A stretch of DNA of 11,958 nt from JBHEMT01 sp046262435 (lineage in GTDB: Bacteria; Chloroflexota; Dormibacteria; Aeolococcales; Aeolococcaceae). Location of the stretch: the NCBI GenBank assembly GCA_046262435.1, contig JBHEMT010000125.1, positions 1 through 11,958 of the forward strand, given 5' to 3'. The position numbers and the translations under genes are program-made. The stretch's first letter is position 1. The number at the start of each line of letters is the position of its first letter. Under the pieces are notes generated by a model. That model was given only the letters and a program-made list of their open reading frames with translations, searched no databases and was not told the origin of the DNA. Below are positions 1 to 6,274 of the stretch, in pieces.

Positions 1-830
1 TCGCGCCCGGGATCCTGGCCAAGGGAGACCAGAGCCTGGATGACCAGGCCGTCAGACAGCGGGTTGCTGTTGGTGTCGCCATCGGCGGCGGGCTTGTGCT
101 CAGGGAAGCCGCCGTCCAGGTTCTGGGTGACGTGGAGGTAGGCGAGCAGCTGGGCGTGCCGCGGCAGGGTGTGCTCGGCCGCCATCAGGGCCATGACCGC
201 CATCGCGGTCGCATTCGTGTCGCCCGGCGCGCCCGCCGACACCCCCTCGTTCCAGCTGCCGTCGGGGTTCTGCATGGCGCGCAGCCGGGCTGCCGCGGCG
301 GCGTCCACCGGTGTCCCCGACGCGACCTCGGCGAGCAGGCCGAACGCCTGCGCCCTGGTGTCACCGAACCCGTAGATGTGGTCGGATTTGTCTTGAACCT
401 CGAGGCGGCGGACGAGGTCGAGGCCGCCGTCCCCCACCCGCCGGGGGTTCATGCCCGCGGCCACCATCGCGAGAATGACCTGGGCGGTGGGCGCGGCCGC
501 CGCGTCGGCGGACTCCGGGGTGAGGCCGACGCTGTGCGCGGCGAGGTAGTCCAGCGCCGAGGCGCCGGCGGCGACGTGCAGAGAGTTCGGTTTCCGGGCA
601 AGGGCCACGGCGCCGAGCACCGTGTCGGCAGTCTCCTCCTGGGTCGGCCGCGGAGCTGCCGGCGAGCTTGGGTCGATGGAACCATCGCTGGACTGCAGAG
701 TCAGCAGGTACCCGAGGGCGCGAGCCGCCGGGGTGTCCTGTGCGGCGGCCGGCGCGGCGGTCAGCATCCCCGCGAGCAGGCACGTCGCCATGCCTGCGGC
801 GGCGGCAAGGACGGCAGTGGGTCGACGCAA
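1..830 (-). CDS. Secreted alpha/alpha-toroid (prenyltransferase/squalene-cyclase-like repeat) protein, C-terminus cut by window
   Basis: The reading frame runs off the left edge after 276 codons. The start is a TTG with GGAG (838-841) 7 nt upstream. It gives an MRRPTAV n-region, a hydrophobic stretch to about residue 25, and a signal peptidase I-like site after PAAA (residues 27-30). The next in-frame ATG (residue 14) would remove the basic n-region. The mature part shows recurring Q-x-x-DG motifs near residues 46 (QSSDGS), 187 (QNPDGSW) and 236 (QNLDGGF), plus a Q at 146 followed by a degenerate motif (QDKSDHIYGFGD). The spacing is roughly 41-50 residues or multiples of that. This pattern is typical of the alpha/alpha-toroid fold shared by terpene cyclases, prenyltransferase beta subunits and secreted relatives of unknown role. 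I see no DxDD catalytic motif in the visible part, so an enzymatic role is not supported; a ligand-binding or surface protein is equally possible. The gene is divergent from the winged-helix gene at 1091. Confidence 0.8.
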   Translation of the reverse strand, partial: MRRPTAVLAAAAGMATCLLAGMLTAAPAAAQDTPAARALGYLLTLQSSDGSIDPSSPAAPRPTQEETADTVLGAVALARKPNSLHVAAGASALDYLAAHSVGLTPESADAAAAPTAQVILAMVAAGMNPRRVGDGGLDLVRRLEVQDKSDHIYGFGDTRAQAFGLLAEVASGTPVDAAAAARLRAMQNPDGSWNEGVSAGAPGDTNATAMAVMALMAAEHTLPRHAQLLAYLHVTQNLDGGFPEHKPAADGDTNSNPLSDGLVIQALVSLGQDPGR

Positions 831-837
831 TCCTGGT

Positions 838-841
838 CTCC
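838..841 (-). promoter_or_regulatory. Ribosome binding site fixing a TTG start
   Basis: On the minus strand this reads GGAG, 7 nt before the TTG at 830-828. It is the only good Shine-Dalgarno near the signal-peptide-bearing start and supports TTG over the internal ATG at 791. Confidence 0.55.
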
Positions 842-973
842 AGTCCTGGATACAGCGGAAAATTCGGGGTGGCGGACGCGGCGAGGGCCGAAGCGGCGCC
901 GGCCGCGGTCGCCGGTTGCCGACGGCCCGGCGGGCGCAAAGCAGTGGGCCGATTGCCGGATACACCAGACGCG

Positions 974-983
974 GATTCGAATC
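974..983. promoter_or_regulatory. 10-bp perfect palindrome in the divergent intergenic region
   Basis: GATTCGAATC is a perfect 10-bp palindrome in the 260-bp region between the divergent toroid gene (start 830) and winged-helix gene (start about 1091). It could be an operator half-site pair or chance. No convincing -35/-10 pair was found near it on either strand. Confidence 0.25.
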
Positions 984-1090
984 GTCCGGCCTGCTGGAAG
1001 TATGGAACAGCCCGGCGCGCAGTGGTCGATTTTCGTGCTTTGTACGATCCCCACTGCGGTGATGTGACACCCGCGCCGCACAATGGAGCG

Positions 1091-1582
1091 GTGGCAGTTG
1101 ACGGCGACCGCGAGATTCCCGCGATCACGGCGGCGGTCAGCCGACTGGTCGAGACAATGCGGCAGTTGGCCGGTGAGGTGACCACGCTGCGCCTCCAGAA
1201 CGACCGGCTTGAGGCCGAACTCGAACGCCTGCGTGCAACCTCGCGAGGCCGGGCCAAAGGCGCCGCACTTGCGTCGCCCGGTGCTCGCAGCGTGCCCCGC
1301 ACGCGTGGAAAATCGGTGGGGGTTACGGCGGCCGGACGGGTGAGCCGGAACCGGGCAGTCGCATCGCGGGGGGGACGGTCCACCCCGCCGGAGGTCACCG
1401 ACGCCGTGGTCCGCGCAGCCCTCAACAAGCTCGGGGAGGCGACGGCGGGAGAGATCGCCGCGGAGATCACCCGGGCGGGCTCGCGGGTGTCGGGCCGAGC
1501 CATCCGCTTCCTCGCCGAGGGAGTGGGCGCCACCGTCGTTGCCAGCGGTGCCGACGGCCAGCGCCGCTACCGACTCGGCTAG
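1091..1582 (+). CDS. Small protein with N-terminal coiled coil and C-terminal winged-helix domain
   Basis: This is a 163-residue protein if translation begins at GTG 1091. Residues about 16-48 form a heptad-like helix rich in L, E, R and Q (LVETMRQL, LQNDRLEAELERL). Residues about 50-97 are a basic, Arg/Ser/Gly-rich linker. Residues about 99-163 look like a winged helix: TPPEVTDAVVRAALNKLG, then a GEIAAEITRAG helix-turn, a recognition-helix-like SGRAIRFLAEG, and a final QRRYRLG strand. I infer DNA binding, probably as a dimer through the coiled coil; no ligand domain is visible. The start is uncertain: GGAG at 1085-1088 is only 2 nt from GTG 1091, and an in-frame GTG at 1064 lacks a Shine-Dalgarno. 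It is divergent from the toroid gene and lies 102 nt before the exchanger start chosen here. I do not recognise a named family. Confidence 0.65.
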   Translation: MAVDGDREIPAITAAVSRLVETMRQLAGEVTTLRLQNDRLEAELERLRATSRGRAKGAALASPGARSVPRTRGKSVGVTAAGRVSRNRAVASRGGRSTPPEVTDAVVRAALNKLGEATAGEIAAEITRAGSRVSGRAIRFLAEGVGATVVASGADGQRRYRLG

Positions 1583-1684
1583 CTCGGCAACTCGCCGCCG
1601 GTGCGGCGGTCGGGCGGCGGGCTCTGCTCGCCTGCGGTCGGCTGGGTGCGCCGAGGCCTGGAGTGCTCCGCTAGCCTTGCCGCG

Positions 1685-2680
1685 GTGGGCACCGGTCTTC
1701 TTTTCGCCGTCAGCCTGGTGCTCATCGTCGCCTCCGCGGAGGGCTTCACCAACGCAGTGGAGTGGGCAGGGTTTCGGCTGCACCTCGGTGCGGGCGCGAC
1801 CGGCAGCCTGCTCGCCGCCATCGGCACCGCGATGCCCGAAACCGTGGTGCCCGCTGTCGCCCTCCTCTCGCACCAGCCGAAGTCCGAGGCGGTTGCCATC
1901 GGCGCCATCCTCGGGGCGCCCTTTCTCCTGGTCACCGTGGCCGTGGCGATCACCGGCGCGGCCGTCGTCCTGCGCGGGGGCGAGCGCCTCCTGCGTCTCG
2001 ACCCGCCCCAGGTGCGCCGCGACCTCGGCACCTTCGTCGTCGGCTACTCCCTGGTGCTGCTCAGCCTCGCCTTCCCCAGGCCCCTGAGGGTGCTCGTCTC
2101 GCTGGTGCTGATGGGGCTCTACGCCCGGTACGTGGTGGCAACCCTGCGCGGCGGCGAGGCCACCGAGGAGGCACCGGAGCCGCTGCACCTGCTGCGCTGG
2201 CGTGGACGCGCGCACGACCCTCGCATGGCAGCGGTCGTGGTCCAGCTGCTCGCTTCGGTGCTTGCGCTGGTGGTCGGTGGCGAGATCTTCGTGTCCGCCT
2301 TGAGCCAGGCGTCCGCCGCCCTTGGGGTGTCGGCACTACTGCTCGCCCTGGTGGTGGTGCCGCTGGCGACCGAGCTGCCCGAGATCCTCAACGCTGTTCT
2401 CTGGGTTCGCAGCGGCGACGACCGGCTGGCGTTCGGTTGCATCGCCGGTGCCGCGGCGTTCCAGGCCTGTTTTCTGGGCGCCATGGGACTCAGCTTCACC
2501 GCCTGGCAGCCGCGCGGCATCGGTCTTGCCGCAGCACCGATCACCCTGGTCACCGCCGGCGCGGTTCTCGTCGTGGTGCGCGGCGGCAGGTCGCGCGGAT
2601 GGACGCTGGGTCTGGCCGCACTGCCGTGGTTCGGCTGGGTGGTGGCGGCGGTCCTGCTGCGCCCCGGGGCGGCGGCCTAG
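1685..2680 (+). CDS. Sodium/calcium exchanger (CaCA) family membrane protein
   Basis: This 331-residue, strongly hydrophobic protein has about 10 membrane segments in two halves around a hydrophilic loop near residues 155-180. Each half carries a degenerate alpha-repeat motif of the Ca2+/cation antiporter superfamily: GTAMPETVVP (residues 47-56, acidic E52) and PLATELPEILN (226-236, E230 and E233). These correspond to the GTSxPE-type ion-binding helices TM2 and TM7. The family exchanges Ca2+ or another cation for Na+ or H+; the ion here cannot be told. The first half has A where the family usually has S/T after GT, and the second half begins AT rather than GT, so the ion site may differ from classical NCX. 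The start is uncertain: GTG 1685 directly precedes TM1, and GTG 1646 is an alternative. The stop codon overlaps the stop of the convergent gene at 2677. Confidence 0.82.
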   Translation: MGTGLLFAVSLVLIVASAEGFTNAVEWAGFRLHLGAGATGSLLAAIGTAMPETVVPAVALLSHQPKSEAVAIGAILGAPFLLVTVAVAITGAAVVLRGGERLLRLDPPQVRRDLGTFVVGYSLVLLSLAFPRPLRVLVSLVLMGLYARYVVATLRGGEATEEAPEPLHLLRWRGRAHDPRMAAVVVQLLASVLALVVGGEIFVSALSQASAALGVSALLLALVVVPLATELPEILNAVLWVRSGDDRLAFGCIAGAAAFQACFLGAMGLSFTAWQPRGIGLAAAPITLVTAGAVLVVVRGGRSRGWTLGLAALPWFGWVVAAVLLRPGAAA

Positions 2681-3213
2681 CGCTGCTGGGCCACCTCGGC
2701 AAGGGCATCGCTGGTCATCGAACTGACTGGCCGGAGCAAGCGGATGTGCCGGCGGGAGATCAGCACCAGGTCCTCCACCCGCTCGGTGTCCGGGCCGTTG
2801 AGTCGCACATCGGTCAGCGGCATGAACTCGCCATGCCCCATGTTGATGAACCGCTCCACCGACAGCTCGGGGGTGACGTGGATGTCGCCCTCCACCACCC
2901 AGTCCCCCACCAGCAACCGGACCCGGTGCTGCTCCTTGTGGACCACGTGAGGCGCGGCGCCGGTTGCCACCGGCTCGGCGACAGGCACCACCAGCAGGAT
3001 GTCGTTGCGGTTGATGGCCAGCTCGTCGGCGGCGTTGTCGAATGTGGGACAGCCCTCGAGCTGGGCTGACTCGAGGATCAGCATGGTCCGCCGCTCATTG
3101 AAATGGTCGCTGACCCGCTGGCCGCCGATCAGGGGCAGGCGCCCCCAGGCCTCGAAGCCGGCTCCGACAATCACCACCGAGGGCGCGGGCACGGCGTCGT
3201 GCTGGGCGGTCAT
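2677..3213 (-). CDS. Uncharacterised protein with two tandem copies of one ~60-residue domain
   Basis: This 178-residue soluble protein has no signal peptide or catalytic motif that I recognise. Residues 20-78 and 104-163 align with each other at an almost constant offset of 85: G24/G109, V34/V119, D63/D148, I67/I152, R69/R154, I72/I157 and PV 77-78/162-163, with a one-residue shift in the middle (G54/G140). The second copy (VRLLVGDWVVEGDIH, then EFMPLTDVRLNG, then a basic ISRRHIRLL strand) resembles the small beta-rich domain annotated DUF6812 in some Chloroflexota proteins; that assignment is from memory and tentative. Function is unknown. ATG 3213 is chosen because the upstream in-frame extension (to 3354) is low-complexity Ala/Ser/Gly. 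No clear Shine-Dalgarno is seen. The gene ends on the same CTAG as the exchanger gene and is divergent from the dehydrogenase gene. Confidence 0.68.
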   Translation of the reverse strand: MTAQHDAVPAPSVVIVGAGFEAWGRLPLIGGQRVSDHFNERRTMLILESAQLEGCPTFDNAADELAINRNDILLVVPVAEPVATGAAPHVVHKEQHRVRLLVGDWVVEGDIHVTPELSVERFINMGHGEFMPLTDVRLNGPDTERVEDLVLISRRHIRLLRPVSSMTSDALAEVAQQR

Positions 3214-3318
3214 CGCGGCCCATGGTAGCCGCGCTGCTCCGGAAGTGCCGTGAGCGGGACCCGCCCCCATGGTTGGACCGGCCGCAGCGGTCCGTGCCGA
3301 GCCGCGCGGCGCCATGAA

Positions 3319-3348
3319 GGACGCGTCGGACGCATCGGAGGACGCATC
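3319..3348. repeat. Three short direct repeats GGACGC(G/A)TC
   Basis: Nine-base copies lie at 3319-3327, 3328-3336 and 3340-3348, in the intergenic region between the divergent genes starting at 3213 and 3468. The last two copies are identical and the first differs at one base. They could be tandem operator sites or the trace of a decayed Asp-Ala-Ser coding repeat on the minus strand (GATGCGTCC). Confidence 0.5.
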
Positions 3349-3458
3349 GCGCACACTCCGGCGGCGCCGGCCCGCTGCCGGTGCGGCACCCTGCGGCTCT
3401 GAGCCTGTGGGCGAGGATGACGACGCGGCGACGTACGTATGGCAGAAGCAGAAGCAGT

Positions 3459-3467
3459 GGAGGGAGG
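3459..3467 (+). promoter_or_regulatory. Double Shine-Dalgarno GGAGGGAGG
   Basis: Two overlapping GGAGG cores precede the dehydrogenase. GGAGG 3459-3463 is 4 nt from ATG 3468, and GGAGG 3463-3467 is 6 nt from GTG 3474. Either start, two codons apart, is well served. The second spacing is closer to the optimum. Confidence 0.6.
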
Positions 3468-4379
3468 ATGACAGTGGACCTCAGTGGGAAGGTCGCGGTG
3501 GTCACCGGCAGTGGCCGCGGCATCGGCCGTGCCTACGCCAAGGCGCTGGTTGATGCGGGAGCCGCGGTGGTCGTCAACGACATCGACGGCGACGTTGCGG
3601 AGCGATGCGCCGCCGAGCTGGGCGCCGACGGCGGCCGGGTGGTCGCCCAGGTGTGTGCGGTGGGACCGTCGGCGTCGGCGCAGCAATTGGTCGACCGCGC
3701 CGTGGGCGAGTTCGGCCGGCTGGACGTCATGTGCACCAACGCCGGCATCCTCCGCGACCGGATGCTCTGGAAGATGACCGATGACGACTTCGACGCGGTT
3801 GTGGAAACGCACCTGCGCGGAACCTTCACCTGTGCCCGCGCGGCAGCGGTGCACATGCGTGAGCGCGGAGAGGGCGGGCGCATCGTGGTCATCTCGTCGT
3901 GGGCGGGCCAGCGCGGCAATCTGGGACAGACCAACTACGCGGCGGCGAAGGCCGGCATCGCGGCGTTTGCCCGCACCTGGGCCATGGAGCTTGCTCGGGC
4001 CAACATCACGGTGAACGCGATCGTCCCCAATGCACTGACCCGGATGATCTCGTCGATCCCCGGGATGGGGCCGATGGTCGAGGCGGCTGAGCGGGGCGAA
4101 CCGCTGCCCGACCTGGTGCGCAAGGGGATGGGCATGGGCATGCCCGAGGACGTGGCTCCAGTGCTGGTGTTTCTCGCCAGCGACGCGGCGGCCGGCGTCA
4201 CCGGTCAGTGCATCGGCCTGGGGGGCGACAAGCTCGCGCTCTGGTCACATCCGCGCGAGGTGGCGATGGCCTACCGGGACGGTGGATGGACCGCGGACGC
4301 CATCGCCGAGATGTGGTCCTCCAGCGTGGGGCAGACCCCGGAGTCCTACGGGATCCCTTTCCTTGGCGGAGGCCAGTAG
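3468..4379 (+). CDS. Short-chain dehydrogenase/reductase, MFE-2/17beta-HSD4-like
   Basis: This is a 303-residue Rossmann-fold oxidoreductase. Visible motifs are the nucleotide-binding TGSGRGIG (residues 13-20), an acidic end to beta-2 (VVVNDID, D38) favouring NAD+ over NADP+, TNAG at 90-93, and the catalytic S144, Y157 and K161 (NYAAAKAG). It resembles the dehydrogenase unit of peroxisomal multifunctional enzyme 2: the VVVND strand, GILRDRM after NAG, HLRGTF with H115 where most SDRs have Asn, and a C-terminal extension after residue 245 with a GGWTADAIAEMW helix. The likely reaction is oxidation of a 3-hydroxyacyl-CoA or hydroxysteroid-like substrate with NAD+; the substrate is inferred. No hydratase or thioesterase gene lies alongside. 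The start is ATG 3468, with GTG 3474 equally possible. It is transcribed towards the lipoprotein gene, with a hairpin between. Confidence 0.92.
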   Translation: MTVDLSGKVAVVTGSGRGIGRAYAKALVDAGAAVVVNDIDGDVAERCAAELGADGGRVVAQVCAVGPSASAQQLVDRAVGEFGRLDVMCTNAGILRDRMLWKMTDDDFDAVVETHLRGTFTCARAAAVHMRERGEGGRIVVISSWAGQRGNLGQTNYAAAKAGIAAFARTWAMELARANITVNAIVPNALTRMISSIPGMGPMVEAAERGEPLPDLVRKGMGMGMPEDVAPVLVFLASDAAAGVTGQCIGLGGDKLALWSHPREVAMAYRDGGWTADAIAEMWSSSVGQTPESYGIPFLGGGQ

Positions 4380-4405
4380 CCGCCGCGCCCGGTGGTTAAA
4401 CGACG

Positions 4406-4449
4406 ACGGGCCCGGCGGACGGCACCGAGTGTGCCGCCGCCGAGCCCGT
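4406..4449. terminator. Bidirectional hairpin between convergent genes
   Basis: Arms 4406-4425 and 4431-4449 pair over about 18 bp with one C-A mismatch and one bulged A, closing a 5-nt loop (CGAGT). The hairpin lies 26 bp after the dehydrogenase stop and 16 bp after the lipoprotein stop. On the minus strand it is followed by a weak T stretch (CGTCGTTTAA). On the plus strand there is no U-run, so factor-independent termination is better supported leftward. Confidence 0.7.
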
Positions 4450-4465
4450 GAGCTACCGGAGGAAG

Positions 4466-5137
4466 TTACATCCCTGCGGCGGTGAGGTGCACCGCACCGA
4501 GCGGAATGCCCTTCATGAAGATGGTCACGCCGAAGGTCTGGTTGAGCGCGTCGGCTGCGGCCTGCGAGAGCTTGGCGGTGACGCCGTCGAGCTTCACATT
4601 GGCGCCGTCCATGCTGATGGCGGCCTTGCTGCCGTCGAGATCGAGAAGCTGAACCTGCTGACCGCCGACGGTGGCGGTGAGGGTCGAGGCACCCGGATCG
4701 ACGATGAAGTCAGTGGCGGTCAGCGACTTGGCGCCGGCGGAGAAGGTGATTCCACCGGTGTGGACGACCGACCCACGGATGTACGGCAGCTGGCTCGGGT
4801 CGTAGATGTCGACGTTGCCGCTCTTGATCGGGAAGGACACTTCGACCGTGCCGTTGGCCATCGCCGCGGTGGCGGGGGCGACCGGGGCAACCATGACGCC
4901 GTTGGTCTTGAGAACGCCGGCGGTCGCGGGATCGAGGTCGACCTTGGTGTCGACTCCGGTGAGGGCCTTGATGCTGGCCTTGGGGGATGTGCTGGCCGAG
5001 CTGGCAGCACCGCTGCTCGACGACGCGGCGCCGCCGCTGGAGGAGCTCGAGCTCGAGCTGCTGTTGTCGCTGCCGCAGGCTGCGAGCAGCAGGGTGCTGG
5101 CTCCCAGAACGGCAACGGTGACGGGGATACGGCGCAT
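4466..5137 (-). CDS. Secreted lipoprotein with Ser-rich linker and a beta-rich domain
   Basis: This 223-residue protein has a classical lipoprotein signal: MRR, a hydrophobic stretch, then LAAC with the lipidated cysteine at residue 21. A low-complexity linker of Ser, Gly and Ala follows (about residues 22-52), typical of tethers that hold a domain off the membrane. Residues about 55-223 form one domain dominated by alternating beta-strand patterns (TVEVSFPI, GNVDIYD, GSVVHTGGITFSAG, TDFIVDPG, STLTATVGG), ending in FGVTIFMKGIPLGAVHL. The pattern recalls HtaA-like beta domains of Gram-positive surface proteins, but I cannot confirm this and name no ligand. ATG 5137 has GGAGG (5146-5150) 8 nt upstream. 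The frame stays open further upstream, but that extension lacks a signal sequence and is rejected. It is divergent from nfo and convergent with the dehydrogenase. Confidence 0.87.
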   Translation of the reverse strand: MRRIPVTVAVLGASTLLLAACGSDNSSSSSSSSSGGAASSSSGAASSASTSPKASIKALTGVDTKVDLDPATAGVLKTNGVMVAPVAPATAAMANGTVEVSFPIKSGNVDIYDPSQLPYIRGSVVHTGGITFSAGAKSLTATDFIVDPGASTLTATVGGQQVQLLDLDGSKAAISMDGANVKLDGVTAKLSQAAADALNQTFGVTIFMKGIPLGAVHLTAAGM

Positions 5138-5346
5138 AGGACGGGCCTCCAGGAACGTGGACGACGCTATCGCGCCGGATTCATGTGGTGATACGCAGGC
5201 CCTCACCTTTTGGATCAGTGGCATGTCGCCCAGCTCGCCGCAGCCAGGCGATGAGCACAACCCGGTGGCGACAATGGCCGGGTGACGGAGCGGCGGACCG
5301 GTTCGGCAGAGGGACCGGCGGCGAACTCGTCGGCGCCGCCCTTGGT

Positions 5347-5354
5347 GGAGGAGG
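5347..5354 (+). promoter_or_regulatory. Shine-Dalgarno GGAGGAGG deciding the nfo TTG start
   Basis: A strong site 5 nt before TTG 5360. The in-frame GTG at 5282 has no such site and would add 26 low-complexity residues ahead of the conserved N-terminus. Confidence 0.6.
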
Positions 5355-5359
5355 CGGGA

Positions 5360-6274
5360 TTGCTGGTGGGTGCCCACGTCTCGACGAGAGGGGGCATCGA
5401 CAGGGCGATCAATGCAGGCGTGGCGATCGGCGCCGAGGCGATTCAGATCCACCCATCGCCTCCACAGACCTGGCGCCCGCTGCGGCTCGACGCCGAGACG
5501 GTCGAGGCATTCACCACGAAGTGGCGGGGCTCCGGCCTGCGCGCGCACTACCTGCACGCGGTCTACCTGGTCAACCTTGCCGCGGACACGCCGCTGCTGG
5601 TGGAGCAGTCCGTGGCCTCACTGGTGCACCACCTGGAACTGGCCGCGCGCCTGGGCGCGACCGGGGTGGTCTTCCATCCCGGCTCCCACAAGGGGGCGGG
5701 CTTCGAGGCCCGCCGTGGTCAGATGGCTGAGGCGATCGACGCCGTCCTCGCCAGGTCGGATGCGCCGGTTCGCCTGCTCATCGAGAACAGCGCCGGGCAG
5801 GGCGGATGCGTGGGCAGCAGCTTCGCCGAGATCGCCGCGATTGTCGGCGACGCCGCGCCTGACGAGCGCCTCGGGGTATGCCTCGACACGTGTCATGCCT
5901 TCGCCAGCGGCTACGACCTCCGTGACCCTCACGCCGCGGACGCAGTCGTCGATCTGTTCGCCGCCGAAGTGGGGATGGAACGGCTGGCTCTGGTGCACGT
6001 CAACGACTCGCGGACCGAGCTTGGTGGCCGCTCCGACCGGCACGCCAACCTCGGCGAGGGCAGGATCGGCTGGGCGGGTTTTCGCGCCCTCCTCTCCGAT
6101 CCACGGCTACGCGGAGTCCCCTGGATTCTGGAAACCCCGGGCGACGGTTCGGGTCCCACCCGCGCGGCTGTCGACGACCTCCGCGCTCTGGCCGCGGCCT
6201 GCCGTCCAGAGCTGGTTCAGTCGGGGCTGGAAGGGGCCGACCGGGACCGCTCGTGGTTGTCGATCATTTCCTGA
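5360..6274 (+). CDS. nfo: Endonuclease IV (apurinic/apyrimidinic endonuclease)
   Basis: This 304-residue TIM-barrel AP endonuclease cuts 5' of abasic sites and removes 3'-blocking groups in base excision repair. The N-terminus MLVGAHVSTRGG matches the start of E. coli Nfo. All nine zinc ligands are present at positions exactly three lower than in E. coli: H66, H106 (FHPGSH), E142 (IENSAG), D176 and H179 (CLDTCHAFASGYD), H213 (VHVNDS), D226 and H228 (SDRHANLGEG), and E258 (ETPG). The trinuclear zinc site should therefore be intact. The TTG start is chosen for its strong Shine-Dalgarno and homology register; annotation software may prefer GTG 5282. About 20 C-terminal residues extend beyond the usual end and overlap the receiver gene on the other strand. 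Confidence 0.95.
   Translation: MLVGAHVSTRGGIDRAINAGVAIGAEAIQIHPSPPQTWRPLRLDAETVEAFTTKWRGSGLRAHYLHAVYLVNLAADTPLLVEQSVASLVHHLELAARLGATGVVFHPGSHKGAGFEARRGQMAEAIDAVLARSDAPVRLLIENSAGQGGCVGSSFAEIAAIVGDAAPDERLGVCLDTCHAFASGYDLRDPHAADAVVDLFAAEVGMERLALVHVNDSRTELGGRSDRHANLGEGRIGWAGFRALLSDPRLRGVPWILETPGDGSGPTRAAVDDLRALAAACRPELVQSGLEGADRDRSWLSIIS

Noticed and set aside
848..964. Two GGATACA copies (848-854 and 958-964) in the divergent region
   Set aside because: Seven bases 110 bp apart is within chance expectation and there is no symmetry or promoter context.
1043..1048. TACGAT as a -10 box for the winged-helix gene
   Set aside because: Only 4 of 6 matches, with no -35 and an uncertain start codon. 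Too weak to annotate.
96..1067. Plus-strand open frame opposite the toroid gene
   Set aside because: Arg/Gly-rich translation without recognisable features. The minus strand encodes a signal peptide and toroid repeats.
361..1533. Minus-strand open frame across the toroid 5' end, intergenic region and winged-helix gene
   Set aside because: It runs through two better-supported genes in another frame and strand. The composition is Ala/Arg/Pro-rich with no domain.
3214..3354. N-terminal extension of the duplicated-domain gene to a GTG at 3354
   Set aside because: Low-complexity Asp-Ala-Ser and Gly/Ala/Pro sequence that overlaps the short direct repeats. Not supported by a ribosome site at good spacing.
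3431..3439. ACGTACGT palindrome and TACGTA as a -10 box before the dehydrogenase
   Set aside because: The position is plausible but there is no -35 element, and an alternating 8-mer palindrome is weak evidence.
5138..5557. Upstream extension of the lipoprotein frame into nfo
   Set aside because: It would bury the signal peptide inside the protein, and the ATG at 5137 has a good Shine-Dalgarno.
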